The position numbers were made by a program, and so were the translations under genes. DNA of 64,000 nt, from positions 124,001 to 188,000 of the forward strand of contig JALUTQ010000026.1 of NCBI GenBank assembly GCA_032718865.1, written 5' to 3'. Shown piece after piece: positions 46,760 through 57,590 of the stretch. Every line of letters starts with the position of its first letter. The stretch's first letter is position 1. This DNA comes from Tilletia caries (taxonomy: Eukaryota > Basidiomycota > Exobasidiomycetes > Tilletiales > Tilletiaceae). Below the pieces are notes generated by a model. It saw nothing but the letters and a program-made list of their open reading frames with translations. It did not search any database and had not been told where the DNA came from.

Positions 46760-47425
46760 ATGCAGCCCGCCTCCTTTGCAACCACCCGTCTGCTCCTCCG
46801 TCCCTTCCAGCCCGCAGATGCCGCCCAAGTCTTCCAATCCTGTCAGGACGCTCAAATTCAGCGTTGGACGACCGTGCCCTCCCCTTACACCTCAATTCAC
46901 GCTGCCTCGTATTGCGAACAGACGTGCCCGCAAGGCTGGGAGCAAGGTACCAAGTTCACGTGGGCCATCACTCCTCGTGAAGACGAAAGTACGATCCTCG
47001 GCTCCCTCGTTGTCTTCCAGCGCGACTTCGTCCTCCGCTCGTACTCCGGCTCCAGTGTCGAAGACGGCAAAGGCACACCCGTCGGAGGCGGCCAGACGGA
47101 CATTGATGCAGGACTCTGGGAGGTCGGATACTGGGTCAGCCCCTCACACCGTGGACAAGGATACCTCACCGAGGCACTCGACGCCGTCATTCGCTGGATT
47201 TTCTTCGAAGCGCCACCACAGCTCGCTCATCAGGTCAAGTCGCTCGGCTGGCGAGCTGAAGTCGGCAATGAGGCTTCTCGGCGCGTCATCCTACCCCTTG
47301 GCTTTCTGCTAGGGAAGACTATCCACAACTTCGTCTTTGTAGAGGGTAGGAAACCCATCGACATCTGGTCCGCGACTCTCAGCAGAGATGGCTTCGTAAG
47401 CGCAAGAGCGAGGACTGGCCCTTGA
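46760..47425 (+). CDS. GNAT-family acetyltransferase (RimJ/RimL type)
   Basis: Single exon, 221 residues. Transfers an acetyl group from acetyl-CoA to an amine; the substrate is unknown. Seen: the opening TTRLLLRPFQPADAAQVFQ typical of the RimJ/RimL subgroup, the central strand GLWEVGYWVSPSHRGQGYLTEAL containing the acetyl-CoA loop (RGQGY, matching R/Q-x-x-G-x-G/A), and a final WRAEVGNEASRRVILPLGF, where the Asn/Ser pair and the LGF turn fit motif B of the family. Length is in the usual range, slightly extended by a loop around residues 95-115. It ends 448 bp from the convergent CHRD protein gene. Confidence 0.9.
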   Translation: MQPASFATTRLLLRPFQPADAAQVFQSCQDAQIQRWTTVPSPYTSIHAASYCEQTCPQGWEQGTKFTWAITPREDESTILGSLVVFQRDFVLRSYSGSSVEDGKGTPVGGGQTDIDAGLWEVGYWVSPSHRGQGYLTEALDAVIRWIFFEAPPQLAHQVKSLGWRAEVGNEASRRVILPLGFLLGKTIHNFVFVEGRKPIDIWSATLSRDGFVSARARTGP

Positions 47426-47873
47426 TCCCTCTGCGCTTATGATAGACAAGGAACCAACGATCTGCTAGCGGGAAACGAGCCGGGATTGAATATGGCAATA
47501 CGCTCTGCTTCTGTTCTGTGACGTCTCTTTTTCAGAGGAGCAAAGGTGTTGCATTCTTGGGCAGTGAGCGCGGTCCAAGCAGCAGAGGCACATCCTTAAG
47601 GGGAGTCCAATCCAAGCTCTGAGCGTATGTATATCCCTATTTGTGCTCAAGATGTCCTTCATGTATTCGAGGCTGAAGATCACAAAGGAAGAGAGAAGTA
47701 CGATCCATATGGTCCATTGCTGAGGATTTCAATCCGTTTGCGTGAAAGAGTGTCCGTACACAAAGAAAGCAGAAGAGAAAGGGACTGTCGATGACGGTGC
47801 GAGTTGAGAATAGAATTTGGTATGCAGGAACTTGGTTTGGTTTGGGACATCGCGACGAGAGACCGGTTGCTGA
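47426..47873. other. Convergent intergenic region
   Basis: 448 bases between the GNAT and CHRD-protein stop codons. No gene seen. Confidence 0.35.
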
Positions 47874-49082
47874 TCACTCGACCCGGACAAGCTGGCCACG
47901 GAAGGCTCCGGCAGCGAACTGCTCGGTGTGCGTGTCGGCAAAGAACGCTTCTGGGGTGTCGATGAGTTGCTGGAGGGTGAAGCCACTGGCCGAGCTGGTG
48001 TCAAGTCCGGTGGCAGCGTTGGTGAGCCCGGTGGTGAAAGGACCCTTAATGCAGGCGCTTGATCGTCGTACTTTGTTGTTCAAAAGGCTCTTGACGGGTT
48101 GCGGGTTGCGGAATGAGAGGCGAGGAGGTCCAGAAACACCCCTGGCTGCGAAGTGAACGTGGGTGGCCGTCTTGGCGGGGGAGAAGTACTCGCCTTCGAG
48201 ACCCTTGGCTTCAATGGTGTAGCAGAGCGTGTTCTCTTTGAGGTTGATCTTGAACTTGTAGCTGCCACTCGCTCCCTTCTGGCCAGGGACGGCGACGTTG
48301 GAGCTGTTAACGACGTTGCCGGGCTGGGCATTGGCTGTGAGGATGGCATCGAACTTCTTGGGCGCTGCGACCTCAAGCTCGGAGCGAAGGAGCTGACCGC
48401 GAACGGCGCCAGCGATGAAGGCCTCAGTGTGGGTGTCGGCGAAGAAGGAAGAAGGGTTGTCTTCGATCTGCTTGAGGGTAAAGCCACTTGCCGAGCCGGT
48501 ATCGATACCTGCGGTGGTGTTCGCGCCGGTGCGGAAGGGACCCTGCAAGCAGCCCTTAGATTCGCGGACCTCCTGTCCAAGGTGGTTCTTGCGAACGAAG
48601 GCGGGGTTGGGGAAGGCAATTCTGTGCAGAGACCAAATAGTTCAGTACCGGCTAAAGTCTCTAACAGGACTAGACATCAAAGACGAAGCCACTCACCTGG
48701 GCGGGCCAGAAGCGCCGGCAGCGGCTTGATGAATGTGGGTAGCGGTCAGAGCCTTGGATGAGTAGGCGCCGCTGACGCCGACGAGGCGAATGTCATAGCA
48801 GATTAACTCGGTCTCGCTGTTGATCCTGAAGGCGTAGTGACCGAGAGCGCCAGTCTGACCAGGCGCTGAGGTGCCGTCGGTGGCAATAACAGTCTCAGGC
48901 GTGGCCCGGACGGAGAAGGCCGAGGTGAACTGCTGCTTGGAACTGCCACCGCCGCCGATGTTGATGTCGAGGTCAAGACCGTTGCCGATGCCGATGCTCA
49001 AGAGAGGGTCCGGAGTCGGAGCGGCGAGCACGGCCGACGATGCTAGGGTGGAAGCAATGACGAGGAGGGAAGCGAAGATCAT
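47874..49082 (-). CDS. Secreted protein with two CHRD domains
   Basis: 377 residues from two exons, 49082-48697 and 48621-47874 (73-nt intron). Signal peptide near residues 1-21 (MIFASLLVIASTLASSAVLAA). Two copies of a CHRD (chordin-type) domain follow, at about 50-215 and 220-375. Each contains the family sequence order: GALGHYAFRIN / GASGSYKFKIN, the Cys-Tyr strand (LICYDIRL / TLCYTIEA), the histidine motif TATHIH / TATHVH, SGPPR, ASGFTLKQ / ASGFTLQQ, and FFADTHTE ending in RGQL. CHRD domains are extracellular beta-folds of unclear function in fungi; surface or matrix location is inferred. No GPI tail: the protein ends RGQLVRVE. The intron lies inside domain 1, just after its SGPPR. Confidence 0.9.
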
Positions 49083-51337
49083 GGCGACGAGGAGGTAGGG
49101 TGCTTGAAGGTGTGTGAGGTGTGGGAAGGTGGGTAAGCGGAGAAGGCCTGTGGTGGGGATGCAGATCTAACAACCTTCATCCACTGTTGCCAGAGCAGGC
49201 GCTTAAGTACCTTTTCGCATCGGTTTCGACTGATAGATGAAGTAACCAGCTACTGAGGCGCCGGAAGCCCTGGCGCCGTGCGCGAATGAGCGGCGGCGAC
49301 TGTCATAATTGGTGCTTCGGGTCCTGCCAAGGAAGGTCGAAGAGGATGCTGAGCGCTGAGCACTGGCTTGGGCCTGAGATCTGAGATTTGAGAAGATGTG
49401 TGAAAGGCTTGGAGGATGGTGAAGACGGAGCAAGAATGTGCACTACGGCATAACGTAATGAGCAAAGAAGACTGAGCGCATGGAGGAGAGCGAGAGAGGA
49501 GGTCAGCGCGTCAGCCAAGGTAAGTAAATGGGGAGCGGAGATGCAGAGTTAGCTCTCGTCGAGTCTTGGAAAACTGAACAATGAATGGGTGGAAAGTTTG
49601 GGCCATGCACCCAGCGCGATGCAGATCAGAGTGGTACGATTTTTTTCGCACGGACTGCTGCATCCAGCACATAATTCCCAGCTGCTGGGAAGGACGAGGA
49701 AGTGTGAGTGTGGGTGGACCTTGGACAGTAGGGTGGCTGAAAGATGCGGAGGAGGGGGAAGGGCAATGCCAATCAATGTTGCCAAGTGCCAAGGATGGGA
49801 GTGGTGAGCGGTGAGCTGATTTTCCGGAAAGGAGGAGGCGGCCTTGTGAGCTCCATGTGGCGGTGATGCGTAGCCTCAGAAACTCAGGCGTGTGTGTGTG
49901 TGCTGTAATGTCGCTCACGTGATGCTCTCTCGGCCGTAATGAATTGCTCAATGGCCAGAAGCCGCGGCGTGCACAAACACGCCTGAGCACACTTGCAAGG
50001 AGCGACCCGGAGTGCCATTTCCACACAGAACTTAGACGAAATAGACCGCAATCCACCACTGTCTACCTATGTACATTTCTAGCTTGCTTCTGCTCCTTAC
50101 TCTCAGCCTTCAGACAGCATATTGGACATTGAAAACGATGAAGTGGATTGCAGATAAATGCTATGCCAAGTGCCAACAATGAATAGGTGAAAGACGTTCT
50201 TCTGGCTCGAGAAGTGAGAACGAGTGTGCTGTGTAAGTGGGAGGCCGGAGGACCGACAGCGGCTCGCTCGAGATTGCAGGAGAACACCGGTCATGGCTAG
50301 CCTGGTTGATGAGTCTGTCAACGTGAACGAGAAGTGAGTGAGTGAGTGAGAAGATCTGCGGCAGCCGAAGGTGGATGGGCACACATACCTTGAAGTTGTG
50401 GAGGGCCCTGCGATCGGTGTAAGAAAGGCAAACTGCAAAGGGAGAGAAGCAAGTAGACGTTGTGACCTGTGAGAGGAATGCAGAAGGGGAGGACAAGGAA
50501 GACGAGAGCATTGAGCAAGCAGCGACATCTAGGTACGCGTCGTGTTGGGCGCGAGAGGCAAAGGGCTCAAAGAAGATAAGCGGAAGTGTAGCAGATGTTA
50601 GCTGTATGAGAAAGGAAACAAAAGTGGGACTTGGGAGCTGTCAGCTGGATGTGAGGAGTTTGAATACTGCGCACTGCGGAGACAAGAGGAGGAGGTCAGT
50701 GGACGCAATCCTCCGAACTAACCAAGCAGCAGCGCGCAGATAGGATGCTTGAGAGGATGACAGTATGCGTATGTGCTCATCGTGAGTTTGGTCGAGGTGC
50801 GAGGATGAAGTGTGACGAGGGGTCAGGTATGTGAGTGGTGGATTCGGTCAATTTTGTCTAAGTCCCCGGGGGGGGGGGGGGGTTGAGATTTCGTCCACAA
50901 TTCGGTGGCTGATGGTGGTAGTTACAAAGAGGAAGTCTGCAGCGGGAAGGGACGGGATACTCTGCGGAGGTGGCAGTCCGGGTAGCTCCTTACAAGTGTT
51001 CTCAGGCTGTCTATCGCGGTGTCTCTGTCTGCTCTCTAATTGAATTCATCTCGGCCGATAAATTTGCCACGTGACACTGCGGCAACGCCGTTGCCGCGAC
51101 CGCATAGACACGCCTGAGTCAATGAGGCTAGGTGATGCGGTGATGCCCAAGCTGCCAAGGGTTCCCACTTGTCGGACTTGTCTCGGGTGGGTTGATCCTC
51201 ATCAGTCTTCTGTATAGACCATACCATACACACAACAGCGTGGCGACGGACTCCGCATGGGACATACATGGCCGCAGGCTGCGCGGAAGAAGGTGCATAA
51301 CGCTGGGCGGAGAGGACAGCGTCGGTTCCTCGTGAAT
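49083..51337. other. Long intergenic region upstream of CHRD gene
   Basis: 2.25 kb. The first few hundred bases are the CHRD gene promoter. A GTGA-type microsatellite lies at 50334-50350 and a run of 15 G at 50868-50882. No supported gene. It ends at the left terminus of the transposon. Confidence 0.4.
50868..50882 (+). repeat. Poly-G run (15 G)
   Basis: Fifteen consecutive G follow CCCC. Exact length is doubtful because such runs are hard to sequence. Confidence 0.7.
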
Positions 51338-51614
51338 CATCAGGGATTTTAGCTGTTCTCGCACAGGTCAGTGCGAGACCCGTGTGAGGATCAATCGCAC
51401 AGGGTCTCGCGTGCGACATATGTGCGACCAGGTCTCACACTGAGGGTCGCACCGAGAGTCTGAGCGACGCTATGTCGCCCATACTGAGCTCGCACGAACA
51501 ACCCGTGCGCACCGCGACCCGCGCAGGCCTCGCGCCGACCCGCGCGACTGAGGGTTCTGAACTGACGTCGCCCTGGCCTCGCACTGACCTGTGCGACGAG
51601 GCAAAACCTTGGTG
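51338..51614. repeat. Left terminal region, or stand-alone 277-bp MITE-like element
   Basis: Begins CATCAGGGATTTT and ends AAAACCTTGGTG, flanked by AAT on both sides (51335-51337 and 51615-51617). The outer ~45 bases are imperfect inverted repeats and share TCGCACAGGTCAGTGCGAG exactly. The interior is packed with short GTGCG/CGCAC words. It is either a subterminal repeat zone of the large transposon or a separate miniature element inserted at its edge. Confidence 0.65.
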
Positions 51615-51986
51615 AATTTTCAGAGTTCCGCACGGCACGATGCAGGTCACGTGATCATTGATGGGAGATCAGCTCGGCAGCCGTGAGAGAGAGCGGTTCT
51701 GCGCTCAGCGGGCTAGCCTGTCACATCCTCCGTGCTGCTTGTTCACTCCTGCTCATCTGCTTTCTCTAGGCCTACAGAGCTTCTACACACCCCACGGCTG
51801 CCATCGGTGAGTGACGCGGGCGTTGCGGCTAAAGTTCGATGATATCAGGTCGTCACTCGTCAGTCGTCTCCCTCTTCCCGGTAGGGCGTAGGGGGACGCT
51901 CTGTGGCTGCTCTCCCAGTCGCTCTGTGTCATCTGCTGTCTGTACTCTCACTTCTTGCTCTGACAAAATCTGATATTTATCCGTTT

Positions 51987-54900
51987 ATGATGACCAGCAG
52001 CACTCAGCAGCGCTCCCTCATGCCCCCCCATCGCGCGGGGCCGCCGCGCAAGGCTGGAAAAGATCGAGCCTCTGGGAAGTGGTGGTGCGGATGCAGCGTA
52101 AACGGCTGCGGCTCCTCTGCTCAGCAGCTTCGTCAAGTTTCCGAGCGCACATACTTCTATCACAAAGCGCAACAGGAGAGGCACAACGCAGACGGTCAAT
52201 TCCTTTTTGGCGGTTCTGATCAGCTTCAGTCGTCAACTTCCGCATCCACCTCCCAGCCGTCTCATGCAGTCACCGACGAGGACCACCAGCGATCTCTCAA
52301 CAGTCTTGGCCCTCATGACGCAGCCTCTGACGAGGCAGGTTCCCCAGATTTGGACCTCGGCCCAGGATTGGAGTTCAATTCATTTCCTGCAGACGCTGCA
52401 GCTAGGTTCAGTCCTGACTTCTCCCTAGACAGTGGAGACAGTACTGACGATGATACTGACTCAGAGTTTGGCGACGGTGTGGAAGCAGATCCGGTTCTAG
52501 ATCCCGACCGCGCCATTTTTCTCCGTCCTCGATGACATCGATAATCCTGAGCAGCAACAACCACCAGCAACATCGATTGACACAAACAGAAGGGCGCCCG
52601 CGTCCCTCACCTCTCCCCCTCTCCTTGCTGAGCAGCGCGCATATAGTGCCCTTGCTCGAAAGTGTATGGTGTTGGTGACCGCCCTTTGTGTCTATTTTGG
52701 CCTTGGAAGGGAGCCGGCCGGCTTACTTCTAACATTTTTCTCATCCACCATTCAGCCTTTGCTCGATCCTGACACTTCCCCAGTCCCACTGCAGATTGAC
52801 ACAGTCCGTCGCCATTTGGGCATTCTTCCTCAGCACCAACACCATGCAGTATGTCCTGAGTGCGAACGGCTAGCGCGACGGACTGGTGGATCGGACAGCT
52901 GCGTCTCGTGCCAGACGCCCCTATACGAGCGACCCGGCAAACCCCTCGTCACGTTCTCGTACCAGTCTCTCATCGAATGGTTAACTTGCCTGCTTCAACA
53001 GCCAGGGATCGAAACTGCGCTTGGGGAGTGGAGGGATCGAGACCCTGTCTCTTCCATGCGAGACATATACGATGGTTCCGCCTGGAGCTCGGAGATCAAC
53101 TCGCGGGGTCTACCTTTCACCGATCACAGCCTCTCTATCCTCACCTCCTTGGGAATTGACTGGTTCTCTCCTTTCCGAAGCCAGTACACGTCGTGGCACT
53201 CCACTGGTGCTGTGATGATGTGTGTGCTGAACCTTCCACCTCGTCTCCGATACAGTGTCTCATCCATATACATCGCAGGTTGTACTCCCGGACCTAGCGA
53301 ACCGAAGGCTACGCGAGTCGGCGAGTATCTGAAGCCCATGCTCGACGAGCTTGCTCAGCTGGACAAAGGCGTGATCATTCGCACCCATTCGGCACCAAAG
53401 GGGCGCCTCGTGCGGCTCCGTGTAGCATTCTATTGTGGGGACACGGTTGGACGGAACAAGATTTGCGGGTTTCCGTCTCACAGCGTGCGAAAGGGCGAAT
53501 TCTGTGGCTTTTGTACCGTCGATTTCGAATCAAAAGTGATGGCCTTCGATCGCACCATCGAGACGCGCGACCCTCACCAGCATCGATCAGACGCGGAGCG
53601 GTTCAAGCAGCCATTCACGAACAAGGAGCAGCGCGAATATCACGAACGAAACACAGGCGCACGAGACAGTCCACTCCTCCAGCTGCCCTACTGGCAATCG
53701 GTCTCGAGAGCGCCCGTGAATTTCATGCACTGCCTCGAGCTGGGGCTCGTCAAACGACTCTTCCATCGCGTTCTCATTCAAGGGGAGGTTATCACGGCCG
53801 AGCACCTGAGGATTGTTCAACATGAGCTGGGGACTTCTCGTGTTCCCCATTCCGAGCAAGCCCCTGATCGACGGCTTGGCGATCCAGGTGGCGGGTCTGC
53901 AACTGCGGCACATTGGTCGACGTTAGGGCGAAGATTGCTTCCTCTCCTCCTTTTTGTGGCATGGCGGCCAATCCTCACAACGAATGGTGATTTAGAGCAC
54001 GTGGTGACGTCGGTGGACAAAACTGCAGGTGTCGCACCTCAGCCCGTTGCTCAGCGACGGCAGCAAGGAGCCGCATTGCTACCAAAACCACCACCAGCAA
54101 AGATCAAAAAGCCCCGCAAGACACTGCGACACACCACGCCGATGAACGCGAGGACGGTGTGGCGCAATGTGGTCCAGCTGGCGGCTGTCACAACGTTGGC
54201 CGCGCGAAGGGCGATTCTGCCCAACGAGATCGACAAGCTGGATGCCATCCTCCGCGACTATGGTCGCACAACTGCCGATCTTTTTGGAGCCCGAGCGATC
54301 ATCTACAACCTACACCTTGCCTCCCATCTGCCCGAACACATTCGGCGCTTTGGACCCTGCTACCACTTCTCAGCCTATCATTTTTGAGAGGATGAATGGT
54401 CAGCTTGGTCGAACCTCCACAAATCGTCACCGAAATGGCGAGATCGAGACAACGTACACGACCGCATTCATCACCAACGGTCGATTTGAATATCAGCTCG
54501 CCCGCGAGGAGATCCAGCTTGAAGCCTCTATCAGCAGGCGCATGCCTCCTATCAAGCGTCCCGTCCTCGATCAGCTCACGTCTCAGTCTCTTCTCTCAAC
54601 CATTGGTATCGTCGAGGTATTGTTGTCGGCCGGTGATGCGTACGACCCCCCCTCCGAAATTTACCAGCAGCTTTGCAATCACCTTCACCGTGCGTTTTTC
54701 TCATACCACTCTCTGCCTCCTTCCCATCTGGTCCAGCCGGTCCGACGGGATCAAGATCATGCGACGCATGAGGCAACATGCGACTCTTACTTTTGGCCAC
54801 CTCATCTTCGGTGGCATTGGCGTGCGAAAGAACGCCAGCACCAGCCGTACATACGCGGTCGTGGACGCCCCGGACGGCAGCCTGGATCTCTTCCACATCC

Positions 54901-55517
54901 AGAATGTTCTCACTCATGAGCTTCATACACCAGAACAAACCCATACCAGCGTTTTTCTTCTCGGTCGTCGCGCAGTCCGACAATCAGTACCCAAGTTCGA
55001 CGCCATCTTTGCTGCATCTTATGCCGATATCCTACGAGTTTTCTGGACCGTCTCAGACAGCTGGCAGACTTCCGAGCTTCTTCCGGCACACCAACTCGTT
55101 TCCGACGCAGCCATTGTCTTCATGGACAACCTCGCTGGAGTGTCGCCAGGCGAAGATCAACGATCAGGTACGTCTTGCTTTCAGTCGTTGCTCGAACAAG
55201 CACACAACCATGAGACGTTCATCAGGCATCAGCTGACCACAAATCCACACCCTACATCCCTCTCCCACTTCAGCACCCTAGGAACTCCACCGCCCACGAC
55301 TTCAGCTCATATCCATACCATCATCGTCATCCTCGTCTTCATCATCGACCTCGACTTCATCGCTGTCCTCTTCAGCTCCTCCTCCACCCAGCTCATCTTC
55401 TCCGCCACCTCCAGTCCCGCTGTTTGCTTCTCCGAGAAGCACCAAGTCGGCAATGGGCGAACCCCAACTCCCTGCGCTCTCCGCCACCGCTCCCCGCTCT
55501 GGTTTAAACGGAGGTGA
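51987..55517 (+). pseudogene. Tnp2-like transposase, broken by at least three frameshifts
   Basis: The ATG at 51987 opens a frame with a Cys-rich N-terminal patch (WWCGCSVNGCGS) and RTYFYHKAQ, then a Ser/Asp-rich linker. The next part continues in another frame after 52520. The core at 52666-54387 contains RDIYDGSAW, a SLGIDWFSPF segment, VLNLPPRLRYSV, IAGCTPGPSEPK, an SVRKGEFCGFC motif, NFMHCLELGLVKRLF and GDPGGGSATAAHWSTLGRRLLP, all typical of Tnp2 transposases of basidiomycete CACTA elements. Family motif FERMNGQLGRTSTN follows in a third frame after 54385, and a last part (GHLIFGGIGVRKNAS.., FHIQNVL) in a fourth stretch after 54699. Each switch falls on a T5 run and would be repaired by one base. 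The 3' end is uncertain; a good splice donor at 55513 suggests another exon. Confidence 0.75.
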
Positions 55518-57590
55518 GTTTTTCCTTCACGTCCAGAACAAGATGCGGATACCGTTCGGCAAAGGTGGAGCTGACGGCGATTCGCGGTACCTCCGCTGGC
55601 AGTGGGTCTTGATGCAAAGTCAGGTGAGTAGCCTCTAAGACTCTACACTTGATGTTCGAAGCTGGAGCACGACGCGCGAGTTTGTGCTGAAGGTCCTTGT
55701 TTTCTTTTGACCACCATTCGGGGATGATAGGCCGAAGCGTCTTGGTTCGTTTTCCCGGCGCAATGTCGTCCAAGCCAAGATCGTCATCGCTGACATCGTC
55801 CAGACCCTCCTCCATCCCAGACTCGTCCGCCTCAATGCATGGAAGGACAACCATATCGGCCATCGCACCGCTGATCCTATCTGAGCCGCCCCTAGCAACC
55901 TTGTGGCGGGATTCTCGTCGCGCTTTGCGACGTTTGGTCCGGCGGTCGGTTTGGTCCTTCGCGTCCTTCTTCTCCTTCATGGCGGCAGCCCCCACCTCTC
56001 GCTTCTGTCGACAGGTGCGTTTCAACCATTCTAGCGATCGATGACACGCGGCATAGATATACTTTTTGCGTGCGAACATTCTCTTCATCAGGCAAGTCGA
56101 ACTCGTCTGCCTTCTCCATGATAGTCCGCGTATGCTTGGACAGGATGGCTTTAAACTGACGATCGTCAAGTCTCCCTTCCATCCAGTCCAACCGATCCAT
56201 CGGCTCTCCGACCAGCTCACCCTCTTCTGCGGCTGCGACTGCAGCGTTGGCGATGGGGATATGCCGCGGCCAGTCTGGTGAGTCTCTCGAAACGGTTGGA
56301 TGGTGGGGCCATCCCTCGTTGCTATCGATGCCGAATCCAGCACGCAGTAGCTCAAGGAAAGCGTCCTGGATTTTTGGCATCGGGCCGACCAGGCTTCGTC
56401 CGGGCGCGCTTGGGAGGCGGCTCTGCCGTAGAGTCCGATTCGTTGCGACGGCGAGACCTCTGCGGCGAGGGGTGTTCGGAGTGCTGACCATCTTGTTCAT
56501 CCACCTTTCTCTCCAGAACCACAACCCGCGCCTGCAGCCTCTGCAGCTCTGACAGTTGAGCGCGCATATCACGGACACCTTGCTCCAGGAGCTCTTGGTG
56601 CCTCTGGTGAGTCCTCAATGACCGCACCATCGTCTTCATCTCGTCGAGTTGAATGCTGTTAAAGACGATGACCACCTTGTCCCCTTCAGAACGACTGGGA
56701 TCCACATCCAGGATGTCCACCAGCTGGTGAGCGTCGCTGAAAGAGTTGGCAGCTGCATGATACGATTCGAGCCTTTGATCGATGTGCTGATCCCATTCTT
56801 TTGCAACCTTCTTCTCGTGATCTTCCAGCCTCTTGAGGACATTCTCCATCAAGGCGTCCTCGAGCTGTTTTTGCGTCGCTGAGCCCTCGTGGAGACGACC
56901 ACTTCCTCCTGCACCTGCCCCTCCACTAGCACGCGCGATAGCGGCCGAGACAGTGGATCGAGCGGCGGCGGCTGCGGTTGCGCGTGCTGCAGTGATGGTA
57001 GCAGGAGGGGCCGCAGCAGACCCAGTAGCAGCTGCAGTAGCAGACCCACGACCGGCGGCAGCGGCCGCAGCAGCAGAAGCAGCAGCAGTAGTGCCACGAG
57101 CAGCGGCAGCGGCTGCAGCAGCAGAAGGAGCACCACGGGTGGCGGCGGCAGCAGCAGCAGCAGCTGCGCGTGCGGCGGCGAGAGCAGGAGCACGAGCACG
57201 AGCACGAGCGAGGGCGGCGGTGGTAGCAGGAGTGCGAGCGGCAGCGGCAGGAGCAGCGGCAGCGGTGGCAGTGGCGGCGGTGGCAGTGGCAGGAGCGACA
57301 GCGGCGGCAGGAGCAGCAGCAGCTCCATGAGCCCGAGCGACAGCGGCAGAGGCGGCAGCACCTCGAGCACGAGGGACAGCAGCGATAGGAGCGCGAGCAG
57401 TGGCGGCGGCAGCGGCAGGAGCAGCAGCGGCGACAGGAGCAGCAGCGACGACAGGAGCAGGAGCACCTCCAGTGGCTATAGCAGCAGACACGGCAGCAGC
57501 TGCGCTCGACGCGACTGCGCTCGTTCCGGCATCGGCGGTAGCCTGGCCGACACGCGCACCGATCCTTCGTGCGCGGACAGGTTGACTCAT
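55504..57590 (-). pseudogene. Second transposon gene: Ala-rich, coiled-coil protein of unknown function, two frame breaks
   Basis: The ATG at 57590 (MSQPVRARRIGARVGQ) leads into ~210 residues of almost pure Ala with Arg, Thr, Pro and Gly. A charged helical part follows (ALMENVLKRLEDHEKKVAKEW, residues ~240-370, coiled-coil-like), ending in a basic RRRNESDST..KRARTKPG stretch. The frame then moves by one base at the T5 run 56371-56375 (plus-strand letters) into DAFLELLRAGFGIDSNEGWP, and again at 56063-56067 into KYIYAACHRSLEWLKRTCR. It ends with RPIIPEWWSKENKDL and ERYPHLVLDVKEKLTSV at 55504. Its place in the element suggests an accessory DNA-binding or assembly protein like TnpA (inference). 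No known domain recognised. Confidence 0.65.
56905..57480 (-). repeat. GC-rich Ala-codon repeat block
   Basis: Degenerate GCN repeats code for Ala on the minus strand. The same bases leave several other frames open (Ser/Gly- and Ala-rich on the + strand, Leu-rich on the minus strand) without these being genes. Confidence 0.75.

Noticed and set aside
54691..54740. Possible 47-nt intron (GTGCGT..TCCAG) in the transposase
   Set aside because: Splicing it leads to an early stop; a one-base change in the T5 run 54695-54699 restores the motif-bearing frame instead.
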